Origin: Oxalobacter sp. OttesenSCG-928-P03
Lineage (GTDB): Bacteria > Pseudomonadota > Gammaproteobacteria > Burkholderiales > Burkholderiaceae_D
NCBI GenBank assembly: GCA_030269625.1
Contig: JAJDFZ010000003.1
Coordinates: 1-64,000, forward strand
Reading direction: 5' to 3'
Length of the DNA stretch: 64,000 nt
The notes beneath the pieces were generated by a model that saw only the letters and a list, made by a program, of their open reading frames with translations, did not search any database and had not been told where the DNA came from. Position 1 is the first letter of the stretch, and the number at the start of each line of letters is the position of its first letter. The position numbers and the translations under genes were made by a program. Below, one piece after another: positions 21,346-34,274 of the stretch.

Positions 21346-22716
21346 ATGAAAAAGAGAATGATCATGAATGATGCCGTTTTCGTCCATACACAGGACCAGT
21401 TAAAGCAGATTGCCGCTGATGTGCTGCGCTATGCAAAGGAAAAAGGGGCCACGGCTGCTGCCGTAGGAGCCAGTGATGGCAATGGCCTGACCGTGAGCGT
21501 GCGAAAAGGCAATGTTGAAACCATTGAGCGAAACCAGGACAAGGCTGTGGGGGTAACGGTTTATATCGGGCAGCGCCGGGGTAATGCCACTTCTTCGGAT
21601 TTTTCTGAAAGCTCGCTTAGGGCAACGGTGGAGGCAGCCTATAACATCGCGTCATTTACGGCAGAAGATGAAAGTGCCGGTCTGCCGGATGAGGATATGA
21701 TCGAGCGCAACCCTCTTGATCTGAAACTGTATTATCCCTGGCGGGTTACCGCAGATGAGGCCGTGGAAATTGCCGGGCGCTGTGAAGCGGCTGCATTTGC
21801 CGTGGACAAGCGGGTGAAAAACAGTGAGGGTGCAACCGTAACGGTTCAGCATTCTCATTTCATCACAGCTGATTCGCAGGGTTTTCTAGGGGGGTATCCC
21901 TACACGCGGCATGCGATTTCCGTGGCGCCGATTGCCGGGAAAGGGACCGGGATGCAACGCGATTACTGGTATACCGCCTCACGCAATCCGGACAGGCTGG
22001 AGTCGCCGGAATCGGTTGGCAAATACGCCGCCGAGCGGGCACTGGCCCGGCTTAATGCCCGCCAGATCGAAACACAGCGTTGCCCTGTCCTTTTTGAAGC
22101 GCCGCTGGCAATTGGCCTGGTGAGTGCTTTTATCAATGCTATTTCAGGCGGCGCGCTTTATCGTAAATCCAGCTTCCTGGTGGATTCGCTGGGCAAAAAA
22201 GTCTTTCCTGACCATATCAGCCTGCTTGAGGACCCGCACATTATCGGTGCGACAGGGTCTGCGCCTTTTGATGATGAGGGGGTTAAAACGACACGCCGTG
22301 ATGTTGTGAAAGAGGGCGTGGTGCAGGGCTATTTTCTGTCCTCTTATTCTGCGCGCCGTCTCGGAATGAAAACAACAGGGAATGCCGGTGGCGCGCATAA
22401 TCTCTTTTTTACTTCCGCGCAGACGGAAAAAACGGATGACTTTGCCGCCATGCTGAAAAAACTCGACAGGGGGCTGGTGGTGACTGACCTGATGGGGCAG
22501 GGTGTGAATTATGTGACCGGGGATTATTCCCGTGGCGCATCCGGATTCTGGGTCGAAAATGGCGTAATCCAGTATCCCGTGCAGGAAATCACCATTGCCG
22601 GCAATCTGAAGGACATGTTTGCCCGGATTGTTGCGGTGGGCGCCGATGTGCTGAATCGGGGCGGCAGGGAGTCCGGCTCAATTCTCATCGAGAATATGAC
22701 AATTGCGGGGAACTAG
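21346..22716 (+). CDS. pmbA: TldE/PmbA family metalloprotease
   Basis: GNVETIERNQDKAVGVTVYIGQRRGNATSSDFSE...; GVNYVTGDYSRGASGFWVENGVIQYPVQEITIAGNLKDMF. Confidence 0.95.
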   Translation: MKKRMIMNDAVFVHTQDQLKQIAADVLRYAKEKGATAAAVGASDGNGLTVSVRKGNVETIERNQDKAVGVTVYIGQRRGNATSSDFSESSLRATVEAAYNIASFTAEDESAGLPDEDMIERNPLDLKLYYPWRVTADEAVEIAGRCEAAAFAVDKRVKNSEGATVTVQHSHFITADSQGFLGGYPYTRHAISVAPIAGKGTGMQRDYWYTASRNPDRLESPESVGKYAAERALARLNARQIETQRCPVLFEAPLAIGLVSAFINAISGGALYRKSSFLVDSLGKKVFPDHISLLEDPHIIGATGSAPFDDEGVKTTRRDVVKEGVVQGYFLSSYSARRLGMKTTGNAGGAHNLFFTSAQTEKTDDFAAMLKKLDRGLVVTDLMGQGVNYVTGDYSRGASGFWVENGVIQYPVQEITIAGNLKDMFARIVAVGADVLNRGGRESGSILIENMTIAGN

Positions 22717-22755
22717 GCCTGCCGCCGGGTTGACTGAAAGACAGGGCCTGTCTTT

Positions 22756-23478
22756 TCAGGATGCGTTATCCGTCTTTTTTTCAGGGCTTTCTTCAGGATA
22801 GTATTCGGCTGTCGGCACTTTTTTTGTTTCAATGACCCATTTCCCTTTCACGAGGGTGCGGCTTGTTACTTCGACATAGTCGCCCGAAGCCGTTATGCCT
22901 TCTTCAAATTCATGAACCTTGAGCAGGCCCTTGCGTGGTACGACTTCATATTCGGTTCTCAGATGCCAGCAGCAGCCGGATTTGCTGAAAGTAATCAGGC
23001 GTTTCCTTTCATGATCAACATGAAACATGCCCAGATTGTCGAAGGCCAGTGCCGTCAGTTCTTTTGAGGGCATGAATTTTTCACGCGTGATGTTGTAGAC
23101 GTAGACATCATAGGAAGGGCCTCCATAGCCGGACTGGTTGCCGTTCCGGATGGCAAGGTCTTCATGACCGTCAAAATTGAAATCGTCGAAAATCAGTACG
23201 CTTTGTTCGCCATAGAGCTCGACGACATTGACCGAGGGCTGGCCATTCTGTTCCGGAAAGAAAAAGAGATCATCAGAGTGGAACGTCTGGAAGCGTTTTC
23301 CGGTTTTTTTGCTGAAGAGCCTGACTTCCCCGGGGCCGCTGCATTCGTCTTTGCCGCATTTGACGGTCATCTCGGCGTCATAGTGTTTGGAGGCGTCACT
23401 GATCCGGAAGGTGGTCTGCGCCAGAACGGTATTGACACAGCAGAGGAAAAAAAGCATACAGGTCAGGCGTTTCATCAT
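22756..23478 (-). CDS. Exported protein resembling the XAC2610-related family
   Basis: Signal peptide MMKRLTCMLFFLCCVNTVLA; DFNFDGHEDLAIRNGNQSGYGGPSYDVYVYN motif. Family assignment from memory of motif only. Confidence 0.55.
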   Translation of the reverse strand: MMKRLTCMLFFLCCVNTVLAQTTFRISDASKHYDAEMTVKCGKDECSGPGEVRLFSKKTGKRFQTFHSDDLFFFPEQNGQPSVNVVELYGEQSVLIFDDFNFDGHEDLAIRNGNQSGYGGPSYDVYVYNITREKFMPSKELTALAFDNLGMFHVDHERKRLITFSKSGCCWHLRTEYEVVPRKGLLKVHEFEEGITASGDYVEVTSRTLVKGKWVIETKKVPTAEYYPEESPEKKTDNAS

Positions 23479-23486
23479 TATCTCCT

Positions 23487-24290
23487 TCAATTGGAAAAAG
23501 GGGCGTGGATCGGGCGGAGAAAGCGGGAATGGAGTGTTTCCTGCCATTCATCGCGATCAGTATGAACGGGTGAATGCCATGGCGCAAGCGGCCAGTCAGC
23601 AGCCGACCGGATGCCGTGAAGGGCGTTGACGACCCATGTCCTGCAGCCATTGAGCTCATGGTAACGCTTAAAGCGGAAAGCAACCGGAATACCGCGGTCT
23701 GCTGCGATCTGCCGGACAAGTTTTGCCGTGACAGAAGGCAGGATGCGTCTGGAAAGCGGTGTCTGGCAGAGTGTTTCCCCTTCCCACCACATGATGGTGC
23801 TGAAAAGCCCCTCAAGCAGGTACTGTGAAGGGGTGCACAGGATACCTTCATCAGCCCCCATGTCTGCCGCAGTATTTCGCCGGGCGGTCAGCCAGGTGAT
23901 ATCGGGTCCCTTGTGTCTTGGCCGCGCTCTTTTGTCCGGTGTGCCGCAAAGAATCAGGCGGGCCTCGTTTCGCCGGGCGGGTGCCGGACGGAGACGAATC
24001 TGGAGGGCGGGCTGTTTTTTTGAAAAGAGAAGTTCCACGCGGGGAAACCACTGCCCCGTTGCCGGGATTGCCTGCATGGCGAGTTGCCAGAAACGGTCAA
24101 GTTCCCGGGCGGGTATGCCGGCAAGTATTTTACTGCTTTCGATAAAGCGGTTCCTGTGCAGTTCAGGGGCGCGCGCCAGGCCGTTATCGACGAAAAAGGA
24201 ATCCGCAACAAGCAGCTTTTCCGGCATATCTTCGACAGGGCGCAACTGTCCTTCAGGATGGTAACGATAAACGGTTTGTGGCTTGTCCAT
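23487..24290 (-). CDS. Aminotransferase class IV (candidate 4-amino-4-deoxychorismate lyase, PabC role)
   Basis: LLVADSFFVDNGLARAPELHRNRF; ARRNTAADMGADEGILCTPSQYLLEGLFSTIMWWEGETLCQTPLSRRILPSVT; adjacent to pabAB. Confidence 0.75.
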   Translation of the reverse strand: MDKPQTVYRYHPEGQLRPVEDMPEKLLVADSFFVDNGLARAPELHRNRFIESSKILAGIPARELDRFWQLAMQAIPATGQWFPRVELLFSKKQPALQIRLRPAPARRNEARLILCGTPDKRARPRHKGPDITWLTARRNTAADMGADEGILCTPSQYLLEGLFSTIMWWEGETLCQTPLSRRILPSVTAKLVRQIAADRGIPVAFRFKRYHELNGCRTWVVNALHGIRSAADWPLAPWHSPVHTDRDEWQETLHSRFLRPIHAPFSN

Positions 24291-24304
24291 GATTTTCCTG
24301 CCAG

Positions 24305-26419
24305 TCAGTCGGAGAAGGGAAAGTCCGTGTCGAAAAGTGAGAGAAAAGCCTGTGCCTTGACACGGGTTTCCTCAAATTCTTCTTTAGCATCTGAAAGTGC
24401 GGTGATGGCGCCACCGACACCAAATGACAGGTGTGTTCCGGCGACAACCAGGGTTCTTATGATAATACTCAGGTCAACGGCGCCGCAAAGGGAAAAATAA
24501 CCCAGCACGCCGGAGTAAATCCCCCTGGGACCGTTTTCAAGGCAGTCAATGATCTGCAGGGTTCGCCGTTTGGGCGCGCCCGTCATGGATCCTCCGGGAA
24601 AGGCCGCGCGAACGCACTGGCTGGCGGAAATCCCGTCCTGTATCCGCGCTCTCACCGTGCTGACCATCTGATGAACGGTCTGGTAGGATTCAATGTCAAA
24701 AAGCCGGGGGACGCTGACCGAGCCGGGTTGTGCGATACGGCCAAGGTCATTGCGGACCAGGTCGACAATCATCAGGTTTTCTGCGCGCTCTTTTTCACTT
24801 TCCGACAGTTCCTCTTTCAGTTGCCGGTCCAGCGCGGCATCTGCCGAGCGGGGGCGTGTGCCTTTTATTGGCTTGGATTCAATGATACGGTCACGCGAGA
24901 TGCGGAGAAAACGCTCAGGGGAGCAGCTCAGGACGGCAATATCATCCAGTTGCAGATAGGCGCCGTAAGGTGCCGGATTGGTTTGCCGCAGCATGCGCCA
25001 GATTGTCCAGGGATCGGCAGAGATGTCGGCATAAGCCATGTTGGTCAGGCAGATTTCATAGCTTTCGCCCTGTATCAGCGCTTCCTTGCACGCGGTAATG
25101 AGGTTGAGATAGGCGGTCTTGCCGTGGCGCAGTTTCAGAGGGCTTTCAAGGGCCAGCCTGTCCGGTAATGGCGCCAGAACAGGCCATTGGTCTTTGGGCT
25201 CACGGAGTTTTTCGGCTGTTTTTTCCAGCCACGTGCGGGCGGCGTCCTGGCATGACGACGAGGATAATGCCAAAAGCCAGATGTCGTTTTTTTCATGGTC
25301 GATGACCAGGGCGCGGTCACAGAAAACCAGGCAGGCATCCGGCGTGGACGAAGGCGGTCCTGTTACGGTTTCTGAGAGCGCCTTCATTTCATAGCCGATA
25401 TAGCCAATCCAGCCCAGGGCAAATTCGAACGGGGTGTCGGGTAGATCAATATGATGCTGATCCAGGTCTTTTTCCAGCCAGTCAAAAAAATCATCATGGA
25501 TATGCCTGGTTTTTCCCTGTACGGTGACAGAGACAAGCTGTTTTTGGACATCCGCTTTGGCGGTTCGCCCGAGAGGACCGCTCGCATCACACATCATGGA
25601 AAAACGGCCGGAACCGTATTCCTGGCGGCTGCTGTCCAGCCAGATGGCGTACGGGTTTTTCCGGAAAAACAGGTCAAACAGGGTTTCGGCTGGCATGGTA
25701 CACGCGAGTTGCCGGTGTAATACGGTGTAATGGTTTGTTTGCTCTTTTTCTCCCTGTTTTTTCAGCATGTAAGGGTAAGCCGAAAGGACGTTATCCAAAA
25801 GCGGGAGCGAAGGCGGTATCCGGTTCTCCTGCCGCCATTTTCGTGTGATTGCCAGGAAATTGGCGAAGAGGGTTTCGCCATGTTCTGTACAGATGGATTC
25901 AGGATGGAACTGTACGCCGAACTGTGGTTTTGTACGATGCCGGGCTGCCATGATGAGACCGTCTTCCGACCAGGCGATGGCCTCCATTTCTTCAGGCAGG
26001 TCATAGGCGGCAAGAGAATGATAGCGGACGGCCGAAAAAGGGGAGGGAATGTCTTCAAATAGCCGGGAAGAGCCATGCGTGATGGCGGATAGGCGTCCAT
26101 GACGCGGTTCGGGGGCGAGATCAATGCGCGCACCATATTGTGCGCAGATTCCCTGATGCCCCAGGCAGATACCCAGTATGGGGATATCGGCTGTCCGGAT
26201 GATGTTGCTGCATATGCCAAAATCAGCCTGTCTTTGTGGTCTGCCGGGGCCCGGAGAAATGACGACGTTGTCAAAATACCGCAGATGTGCCTCTTGCCAT
26301 GCCGTTTCGTCATTGCGTATCACGACAGGTGGCATGCCATTGACGCGGGTGATGAGGTGGTACAGGTTGTGGGTGAAGGAGTCGTAATTATCAATAAGCA
26401 GGGTTCTTGCCGATGTCAC
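24305..26419 (-). CDS. Fused aminodeoxychorismate synthase: glutamine amidotransferase (PabA) plus component I (PabB)
   Basis: N-term LLIDNYDSFTHNLYHLI...GICLGHQGI...VQFHPESI GATase; C-term PIKGTRPRS...ERAENLMIVDLVRNDLGRIAQPGSV...GAPKRRTLQIID chorismate-binding. Confidence 0.94.
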   Translation of the reverse strand: MTSARTLLIDNYDSFTHNLYHLITRVNGMPPVVIRNDETAWQEAHLRYFDNVVISPGPGRPQRQADFGICSNIIRTADIPILGICLGHQGICAQYGARIDLAPEPRHGRLSAITHGSSRLFEDIPSPFSAVRYHSLAAYDLPEEMEAIAWSEDGLIMAARHRTKPQFGVQFHPESICTEHGETLFANFLAITRKWRQENRIPPSLPLLDNVLSAYPYMLKKQGEKEQTNHYTVLHRQLACTMPAETLFDLFFRKNPYAIWLDSSRQEYGSGRFSMMCDASGPLGRTAKADVQKQLVSVTVQGKTRHIHDDFFDWLEKDLDQHHIDLPDTPFEFALGWIGYIGYEMKALSETVTGPPSSTPDACLVFCDRALVIDHEKNDIWLLALSSSSCQDAARTWLEKTAEKLREPKDQWPVLAPLPDRLALESPLKLRHGKTAYLNLITACKEALIQGESYEICLTNMAYADISADPWTIWRMLRQTNPAPYGAYLQLDDIAVLSCSPERFLRISRDRIIESKPIKGTRPRSADAALDRQLKEELSESEKERAENLMIVDLVRNDLGRIAQPGSVSVPRLFDIESYQTVHQMVSTVRARIQDGISASQCVRAAFPGGSMTGAPKRRTLQIIDCLENGPRGIYSGVLGYFSLCGAVDLSIIIRTLVVAGTHLSFGVGGAITALSDAKEEFEETRVKAQAFLSLFDTDFPFSD

Positions 26420-26429
26420 GATTCACCTG

Positions 26430-27665
26430 TTATTTTTTTCCGGAATCCGCTTCGGTTGTGTTAATGCTGCCGGCAGGCTTGCGCCGGTTTGAGCCGGCTA
26501 TCATGTCAAAGCGAAAGAGGCGGCACTCGATTGCGCCATTGTAAAAAGGGGTTTTTCTCGATTCTTTAAGGCGCAGCATGCGGGGGACATCCAGGTCAGC
26601 CGTAAAGAGGTAGACCTGCCATCCGGCAAAACGCTGCTTGAGGGTGGTTCCCAGGGCGTTGTAGAAAAGCCCGGCCATTTCTTCTGCAGCCTGGGTGCGG
26701 TCACCGCGGACTCCAATGCGTTCGCCATAAGGCGGGTTGGTCAGGATGATGCCGGGTATATCGGTGGGCGGCTGGACTTCCTGTGCCTCGATCTGCTTGA
26801 GGGGGACATCGATAGGGATGCCTGCAGCGGCAATATTGTGGCGGGCCATGGAGATCATGTCACCGGAGATATCGCTGCCAAAAAGGGTGGGTTCGGCAGG
26901 CAGTGGCCGGGGTTTGCAGGCGGCCTTCATGGCTTCCCATTTTTCCGGGGCAAACCCTTTCAGATTCTCAAAGGCAAAGTGACGGTTCATGCCGGGCGGA
27001 ATACCTGCCAGTATCTGGGCGGCTTCTGCCAGGATGGTGCCGGAACCGCACATCGGATCGAACAGGATCATACCGGGTTTCCAGCCGGCCACGCGCAAAA
27101 GGCCTGCGGCCAGGTTTTCGCGCAGTGGCGCGTCGCCTGTACGGGTGCGCCAGCCGCGCTTGAAAAGCGATTCGCCGGAGGTATCAATATAGAGGGTGAC
27201 ATGGCTGGCATTCAGAAAGGCGGCGATGCGGACGTCCGGTGTTTTGGTGTCAATGGAGGGGCGCTTGCCGAAACGGTTGCGGTAATGGTCGACAACGGCA
27301 TCCTTGATTTTCAGTGTGGTAAAGCTGATGCTTTTCAGTGGCGATTTGATGGCGGTGACATCAATCCGGATGGTGCAGTCCACGTCGAACCAGTTTTCCC
27401 ATTTCTGGGCAAGGGCCAGGTTGTAGATATCATCCTCATGCCGGTAAGAGCCTTGCGCGATACGAAGCAGAACACGTGAAGCGATCCGGGCATGCAGGTT
27501 GATGAGCCAGCCATCTTCCATGCTGCCGGAGCAGTGCACACCGCCCGGAACCTGGGCATGGATTTGCAGTGAGGTGCTTTTTTCGGCGATTTCGCCCAGT
27601 TCTTCTGCAAGCGGGGCTTCCAGTCCGCGTGGACAGGTGCAGAAGTAGGAATAGTTGACTGACAT
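26430..27665 (-). CDS. THUMP-domain class I SAM-dependent RNA methyltransferase (RlmL/Trm11-like)
   Basis: CPRGLEAPLAEEL; LFDPMCGSGTILAEAA; IILTNPPYGERIG. Confidence 0.92.
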   Translation of the reverse strand: MSVNYSYFCTCPRGLEAPLAEELGEIAEKSTSLQIHAQVPGGVHCSGSMEDGWLINLHARIASRVLLRIAQGSYRHEDDIYNLALAQKWENWFDVDCTIRIDVTAIKSPLKSISFTTLKIKDAVVDHYRNRFGKRPSIDTKTPDVRIAAFLNASHVTLYIDTSGESLFKRGWRTRTGDAPLRENLAAGLLRVAGWKPGMILFDPMCGSGTILAEAAQILAGIPPGMNRHFAFENLKGFAPEKWEAMKAACKPRPLPAEPTLFGSDISGDMISMARHNIAAAGIPIDVPLKQIEAQEVQPPTDIPGIILTNPPYGERIGVRGDRTQAAEEMAGLFYNALGTTLKQRFAGWQVYLFTADLDVPRMLRLKESRKTPFYNGAIECRLFRFDMIAGSNRRKPAGSINTTEADSGKK

Positions 27666-27722
27666 GGTGAACCCTTTTTCCGTAAAGACGGGATTCAACC
27701 GCTGAATCCCGTGGTATTTGAC

Positions 27723-28988
27723 TTACTTCCTGATTTCGCCGTGCCCCAGCACGACATACTTTTGTGAGGTCAGGCCTTCAAGGCCGACAGGCCCGCGTGC
27801 GTGCAGCTTGTCATTCGATATCCCGATTTCAGCGCCCAGCCCGTATTCGAAACCATCGGCAAAACGGGTGGAGGCGTTGACCATGACCGAGGCGGAATCA
27901 ACTTCACGAAGAAAGCGTGTGGCATGGCTGTAATTTTCTGTGATGATCGAGTCGGTATGCCGGGATGACCAGGTGTTGATGTGATCGATGGCTTCATCCA
28001 GTCCCTCCACCACGCGGACAGCGAGAATCGGGGCAAGGTATTCGGTTTGCCAGTCTTCTTCTGTGGCGGCTTTCAGGTAGGGATAGCCTTTGAGAATTCC
28101 CATGGCCGTTTCGTCGCAGCGCAGCTCGACCTTTTCTGTTTCATAAAGTTTTGCCAGCTCGGGCAGAACCTGTGCTGCCATGTTGCGGGAGACAAGAAGC
28201 GTTTCCATGGTATTGCAGGTGCCGTACCGCTGGCATTTTGCATTGAAGGAAACAGTCAGTGCCTTGGCAATATCGGCCGTGTCGTCAATATAGACATGGC
28301 AGATGCCGTCCAGGTGCTTGATCATCGGAACACGGGAATCCCGCATCAGGCGTTCAATCAGGCCTTTGCCGCCACGCGGAACGATGACGTCAACATATTC
28401 CGGCATGGAAATCAGTTCTCCCACAGCAGCCCGGTCAGTGGTTTCGACAACCTGCACAGTCGTTTCAGGCAGGCCGGCGCTGGCAAGGCCTTCGCAAACC
28501 AGTGCTGCCAGCGCCTGGTTGCAATGGATCGCTTCGGATCCGCCACGCAAAATGGTGGCATTGCCGCTCTTGATGCAAAGCCCGGCAGCATCAACGGTTA
28601 CATTGGGGCGGGCTTCATAAATAATGCCGATGACACCCAGCGGTACGCGCATCTGGCCGACCTGGATGCCGCTTGGGCGGTATTTGAGGTTGGTGACTTC
28701 GCCAACAGGATCCGGCAGGGCCGCTATTTGCTCAAGTCCTTCTGCCATGGTGGCAATGCCGGCCGGTGTCAGTGTCAGGCGGTCAAGCAATGCTGCTTCC
28801 AGACCATTGACACGGGCAGCGGCAAGGTCTTTTTCATTGGCTGCCAGCAGAAGGGAGGCATCACGCCGGATGGCGGAAGCAATGGCGGCAAGCGCCTGGT
28901 TTTTGACAGCCGTATCGGCTTTTGCCATGACACGGGATGCCTGGCGTGCCTGCCTGCCGATTCGGCTCATGTATTCCCGGATATCCAT
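27723..28988 (-). CDS. proA: Glutamate-5-semialdehyde dehydrogenase
   Basis: [68 protein letters not shown]. Confidence 0.97.
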   Translation of the reverse strand: MDIREYMSRIGRQARQASRVMAKADTAVKNQALAAIASAIRRDASLLLAANEKDLAAARVNGLEAALLDRLTLTPAGIATMAEGLEQIAALPDPVGEVTNLKYRPSGIQVGQMRVPLGVIGIIYEARPNVTVDAAGLCIKSGNATILRGGSEAIHCNQALAALVCEGLASAGLPETTVQVVETTDRAAVGELISMPEYVDVIVPRGGKGLIERLMRDSRVPMIKHLDGICHVYIDDTADIAKALTVSFNAKCQRYGTCNTMETLLVSRNMAAQVLPELAKLYETEKVELRCDETAMGILKGYPYLKAATEEDWQTEYLAPILAVRVVEGLDEAIDHINTWSSRHTDSIITENYSHATRFLREVDSASVMVNASTRFADGFEYGLGAEIGISNDKLHARGPVGLEGLTSQKYVVLGHGEIRK

Positions 28989-29043
28989 AATTCAAGTCAG
29001 GCGGTTGCCTGTGATAAGCAATAAAAACAAGATTGTACGCGTT

Positions 29044-30075
29044 TTAGGCGTTTTTTGTGCCACTTTGGGTTATCGTCAGGCCCAATTGGAGCAGGGCATC
29101 CCAGGCGTCATCCACCAGCGTATCAACACGAAGGCCCTTGACGATTTTATCAACCTGGGCTGCCTGTTGCAGTGCCTGGCGGAGCGTTTCTCCTCTCAGG
29201 CGGCGAAGCGCCGTTGTGAGCAGTTTTTCACGCGGGCCCCAGATACGCAGGCTTTTCATCAGCGGCCCGGCCGCCTGGCCCTGTGCGATGCCGGTCTGAA
29301 GTCTCAACAGCATGCGGATTTCTTCCGTGATTGCCCACAGGACAAGGGGAAGCGGCTCACCTTCGCCCTTTAGCCCCTCCATCATCCGGACAAAGCGGGA
29401 AGTGTTGCCCGTCAGCATGGCTTCGTTGAGTTTGAATACATCATAACGTGCCACGTTCAGGACGGCATCCCTGATTTGTTCAAAATCAAGGCGGCCTTCC
29501 GGATAGAGAAGGCCAAGCTTGCGGATTTCCTGATGGGCCGCCAGCAGGTTGCCTTCAACCCGGTTGACGAGAAATTCGATGCTTTTGGTGTCTGCGCTCT
29601 GCTTTTGGGACTGAAGGCGGGATGCGATCCATCCACCCAGCTGTGCGCGTTCAACAACCGGAATATCAATGTAGACAGCGGCTTTTTGCAGGGCGCTGAC
29701 CCAGGCGGATTTCTGTGTTGCCCAATCCAGCTTCGGCAGGGTGATCAGGGTGACATTGTCCGGGTGCAGTTCGGCAGCATAATGCTGCAGGGCCTGGCTG
29801 CCTTCTTTTCCGGGGCGACCTGTCGGGATACGCAGTTCGATCAGTTTTTTGTCACCGAAAAGCGACATGGCACTGTTGGCAGCCTGCAGCTCGCCCCATT
29901 TGAAACTGCGCTCAACCGTCAGGATTTCGCGCTCGGTACAGCCGTGTTTCCTGGCGGCTTCCCGGATTTTGTCTGCGGCTTCCAGCAAAAGAAGATGCTC
30001 GTCGCTGGTGATGACATACAGCGGGGCCAGTTCCTTCTGAAGGTGGGCATCGAGGGCTTCCGGTCTCAGTTGCAT
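29044..30075 (-). CDS. holA: DNA polymerase III subunit delta
   Basis: MQLRPEALDAHLQKELAPLYVITSDEHLLLLEAADKIR...; LVNRVEGNLLAAHQEIRKLGLLYPEG. Confidence 0.94.
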   Translation of the reverse strand: MQLRPEALDAHLQKELAPLYVITSDEHLLLLEAADKIREAARKHGCTEREILTVERSFKWGELQAANSAMSLFGDKKLIELRIPTGRPGKEGSQALQHYAAELHPDNVTLITLPKLDWATQKSAWVSALQKAAVYIDIPVVERAQLGGWIASRLQSQKQSADTKSIEFLVNRVEGNLLAAHQEIRKLGLLYPEGRLDFEQIRDAVLNVARYDVFKLNEAMLTGNTSRFVRMMEGLKGEGEPLPLVLWAITEEIRMLLRLQTGIAQGQAAGPLMKSLRIWGPREKLLTTALRRLRGETLRQALQQAAQVDKIVKGLRVDTLVDDAWDALLQLGLTITQSGTKNA

Positions 30076-30100
30076 GCGATTGCGTCAGGTCAAAGCGGTT

Positions 30101-30643
30101 TTACAGTTCGGGTTCGCGGCCTGCGGACAGGCCCCTGTCCACCTCGATATTGGCCAACCGGCGGATGACCTGCAGCATGACATCATTTTCCATGTCTTCG
30201 TACAGCATATCTTCTTCTTTTTGCTTGGCGTAGGCCTGTGATTCGCTGTAGGTCAGGGTACGTCTCAACCGGATTTGTACCGTGTCCATCAGGATGTTGT
30301 TTTCGCGATCCTTGACCTGGAAGCGGAATGTATAAAATAACGCATACTCACGTGTCCGGCCTGCTGTACTGAGGGAAAGGGTTTCCCGTTCTCTTTCGCG
30401 CTCCAGGATTTCCAACTGGGCGTCGGCTTGTTTTTTGTCATTGATCACCTTGGTGCCGGTGCTCTCGATTTGCCGTTTGAGCGTCGCCCCAAACAGGTCA
30501 TTTGTCTCCACATTAATGTACAGCGTTTCAAAAGGCAGCCTGAAATCACCGGCCGAACCGCGCAGGGCAAAGCCACAGGCAGAAAGCAGGAACAGGCTGG
30601 CCACAAGGAGCAGCAGGCCGGAAATGGTGTGATAACGTCTCAT
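30101..30643 (-). CDS. lptE: LPS assembly lipoprotein LptE
   Basis: Lipobox LLSACGFALRGSAGDFRLPFETLYIN; position between holA and leuS. Confidence 0.92.
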   Translation of the reverse strand: MRRYHTISGLLLLVASLFLLSACGFALRGSAGDFRLPFETLYINVETNDLFGATLKRQIESTGTKVINDKKQADAQLEILERERERETLSLSTAGRTREYALFYTFRFQVKDRENNILMDTVQIRLRRTLTYSESQAYAKQKEEDMLYEDMENDVMLQVIRRLANIEVDRGLSAGREPEL

Positions 30644-30668
30644 GTGCAGGTTATCCTGTGTGTGTGCC

Positions 30669-33395
<2,727 letters not shown>

Positions 33396-33455
33396 TTAAT
33401 ATCAACCTGCTTTCGGAGAGGCTGCATGTGCCAGGCCGGGGAAGCAGAAAAATGG

Positions 33456-34259
33456 TTAGCTGTCTTTCAGGCCCAGCACATCCTGCATGTCAAAGAGGCC
33501 GGTTGTCTTGTCTGCAAGAAAACGCGCCGCCCTCAGGCTCCCAAGCGCATAGGACACGCGGCTGGCTGATTTATGGGTGATTTCAATGCGTTCACCGATA
33601 CCGGCAAAGAGAACCGTATGATCGCCAATGATGTCCCCCCCCCTTACTGTTGCAAAGCCAATCGTCGATGGATCGCGTTCGCCTGTGATGCCTTCGCGTG
33701 TAAACGTGCCGCATTCCCGCAGATCGCGGCCCAGCGCATCTGCGATGACTTCTCCCATTTTGAGTGCCGTGCCGGAAGGGGCGTCGATTTTGTGGCGGTG
33801 ATGTGCCTCGATAATCTCGATGTCGTAACCCTGCGAGAAATTCCTGGCGGCCAGTTCCAGGAGCTTCATCGTGACATTGACGCCAACGCTCATGTTCGGG
33901 GCAAAGACAATGGCAATTTTTTTTACAGCCTCCGCGATCCGTGCCTTGCCTGCATCGTCAAAACCGGTTGTGCCGATAATCATCCTGATGCCATGCTGCT
34001 CACAGTAAGCCAGATGATCCAGCGTGCCTTCCGGCCGGGTAAAGTCGATCAGGTATTCGGCATCTTTCAGGCTTTTTGAGATATCGGATTCGATCAGAAT
34101 ACCGGTTTGCCTGCCGAGAAAAAGGCCGGCATCGTTACCGATACTCGCCGAACCGGCAACATCCAGTGCACCCACCAGGGTGGCGTCTTCAGCATCCAGA
34201 ACCGTTTCGATCAGCATGCGTCCCATGCGGCCGCTGGCTCCTGCAATGGCGATTTTCAT
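33456..34259 (-). CDS. dapB: 4-hydroxy-tetrahydrodipicolinate reductase
   Basis: [58 protein letters not shown]. Confidence 0.97.
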   Translation of the reverse strand: MKIAIAGASGRMGRMLIETVLDAEDATLVGALDVAGSASIGNDAGLFLGRQTGILIESDISKSLKDAEYLIDFTRPEGTLDHLAYCEQHGIRMIIGTTGFDDAGKARIAEAVKKIAIVFAPNMSVGVNVTMKLLELAARNFSQGYDIEIIEAHHRHKIDAPSGTALKMGEVIADALGRDLRECGTFTREGITGERDPSTIGFATVRGGDIIGDHTVLFAGIGERIEITHKSASRVSYALGSLRAARFLADKTTGLFDMQDVLGLKDS

Positions 34260-34274
34260 TGAATTCATTTCCTT

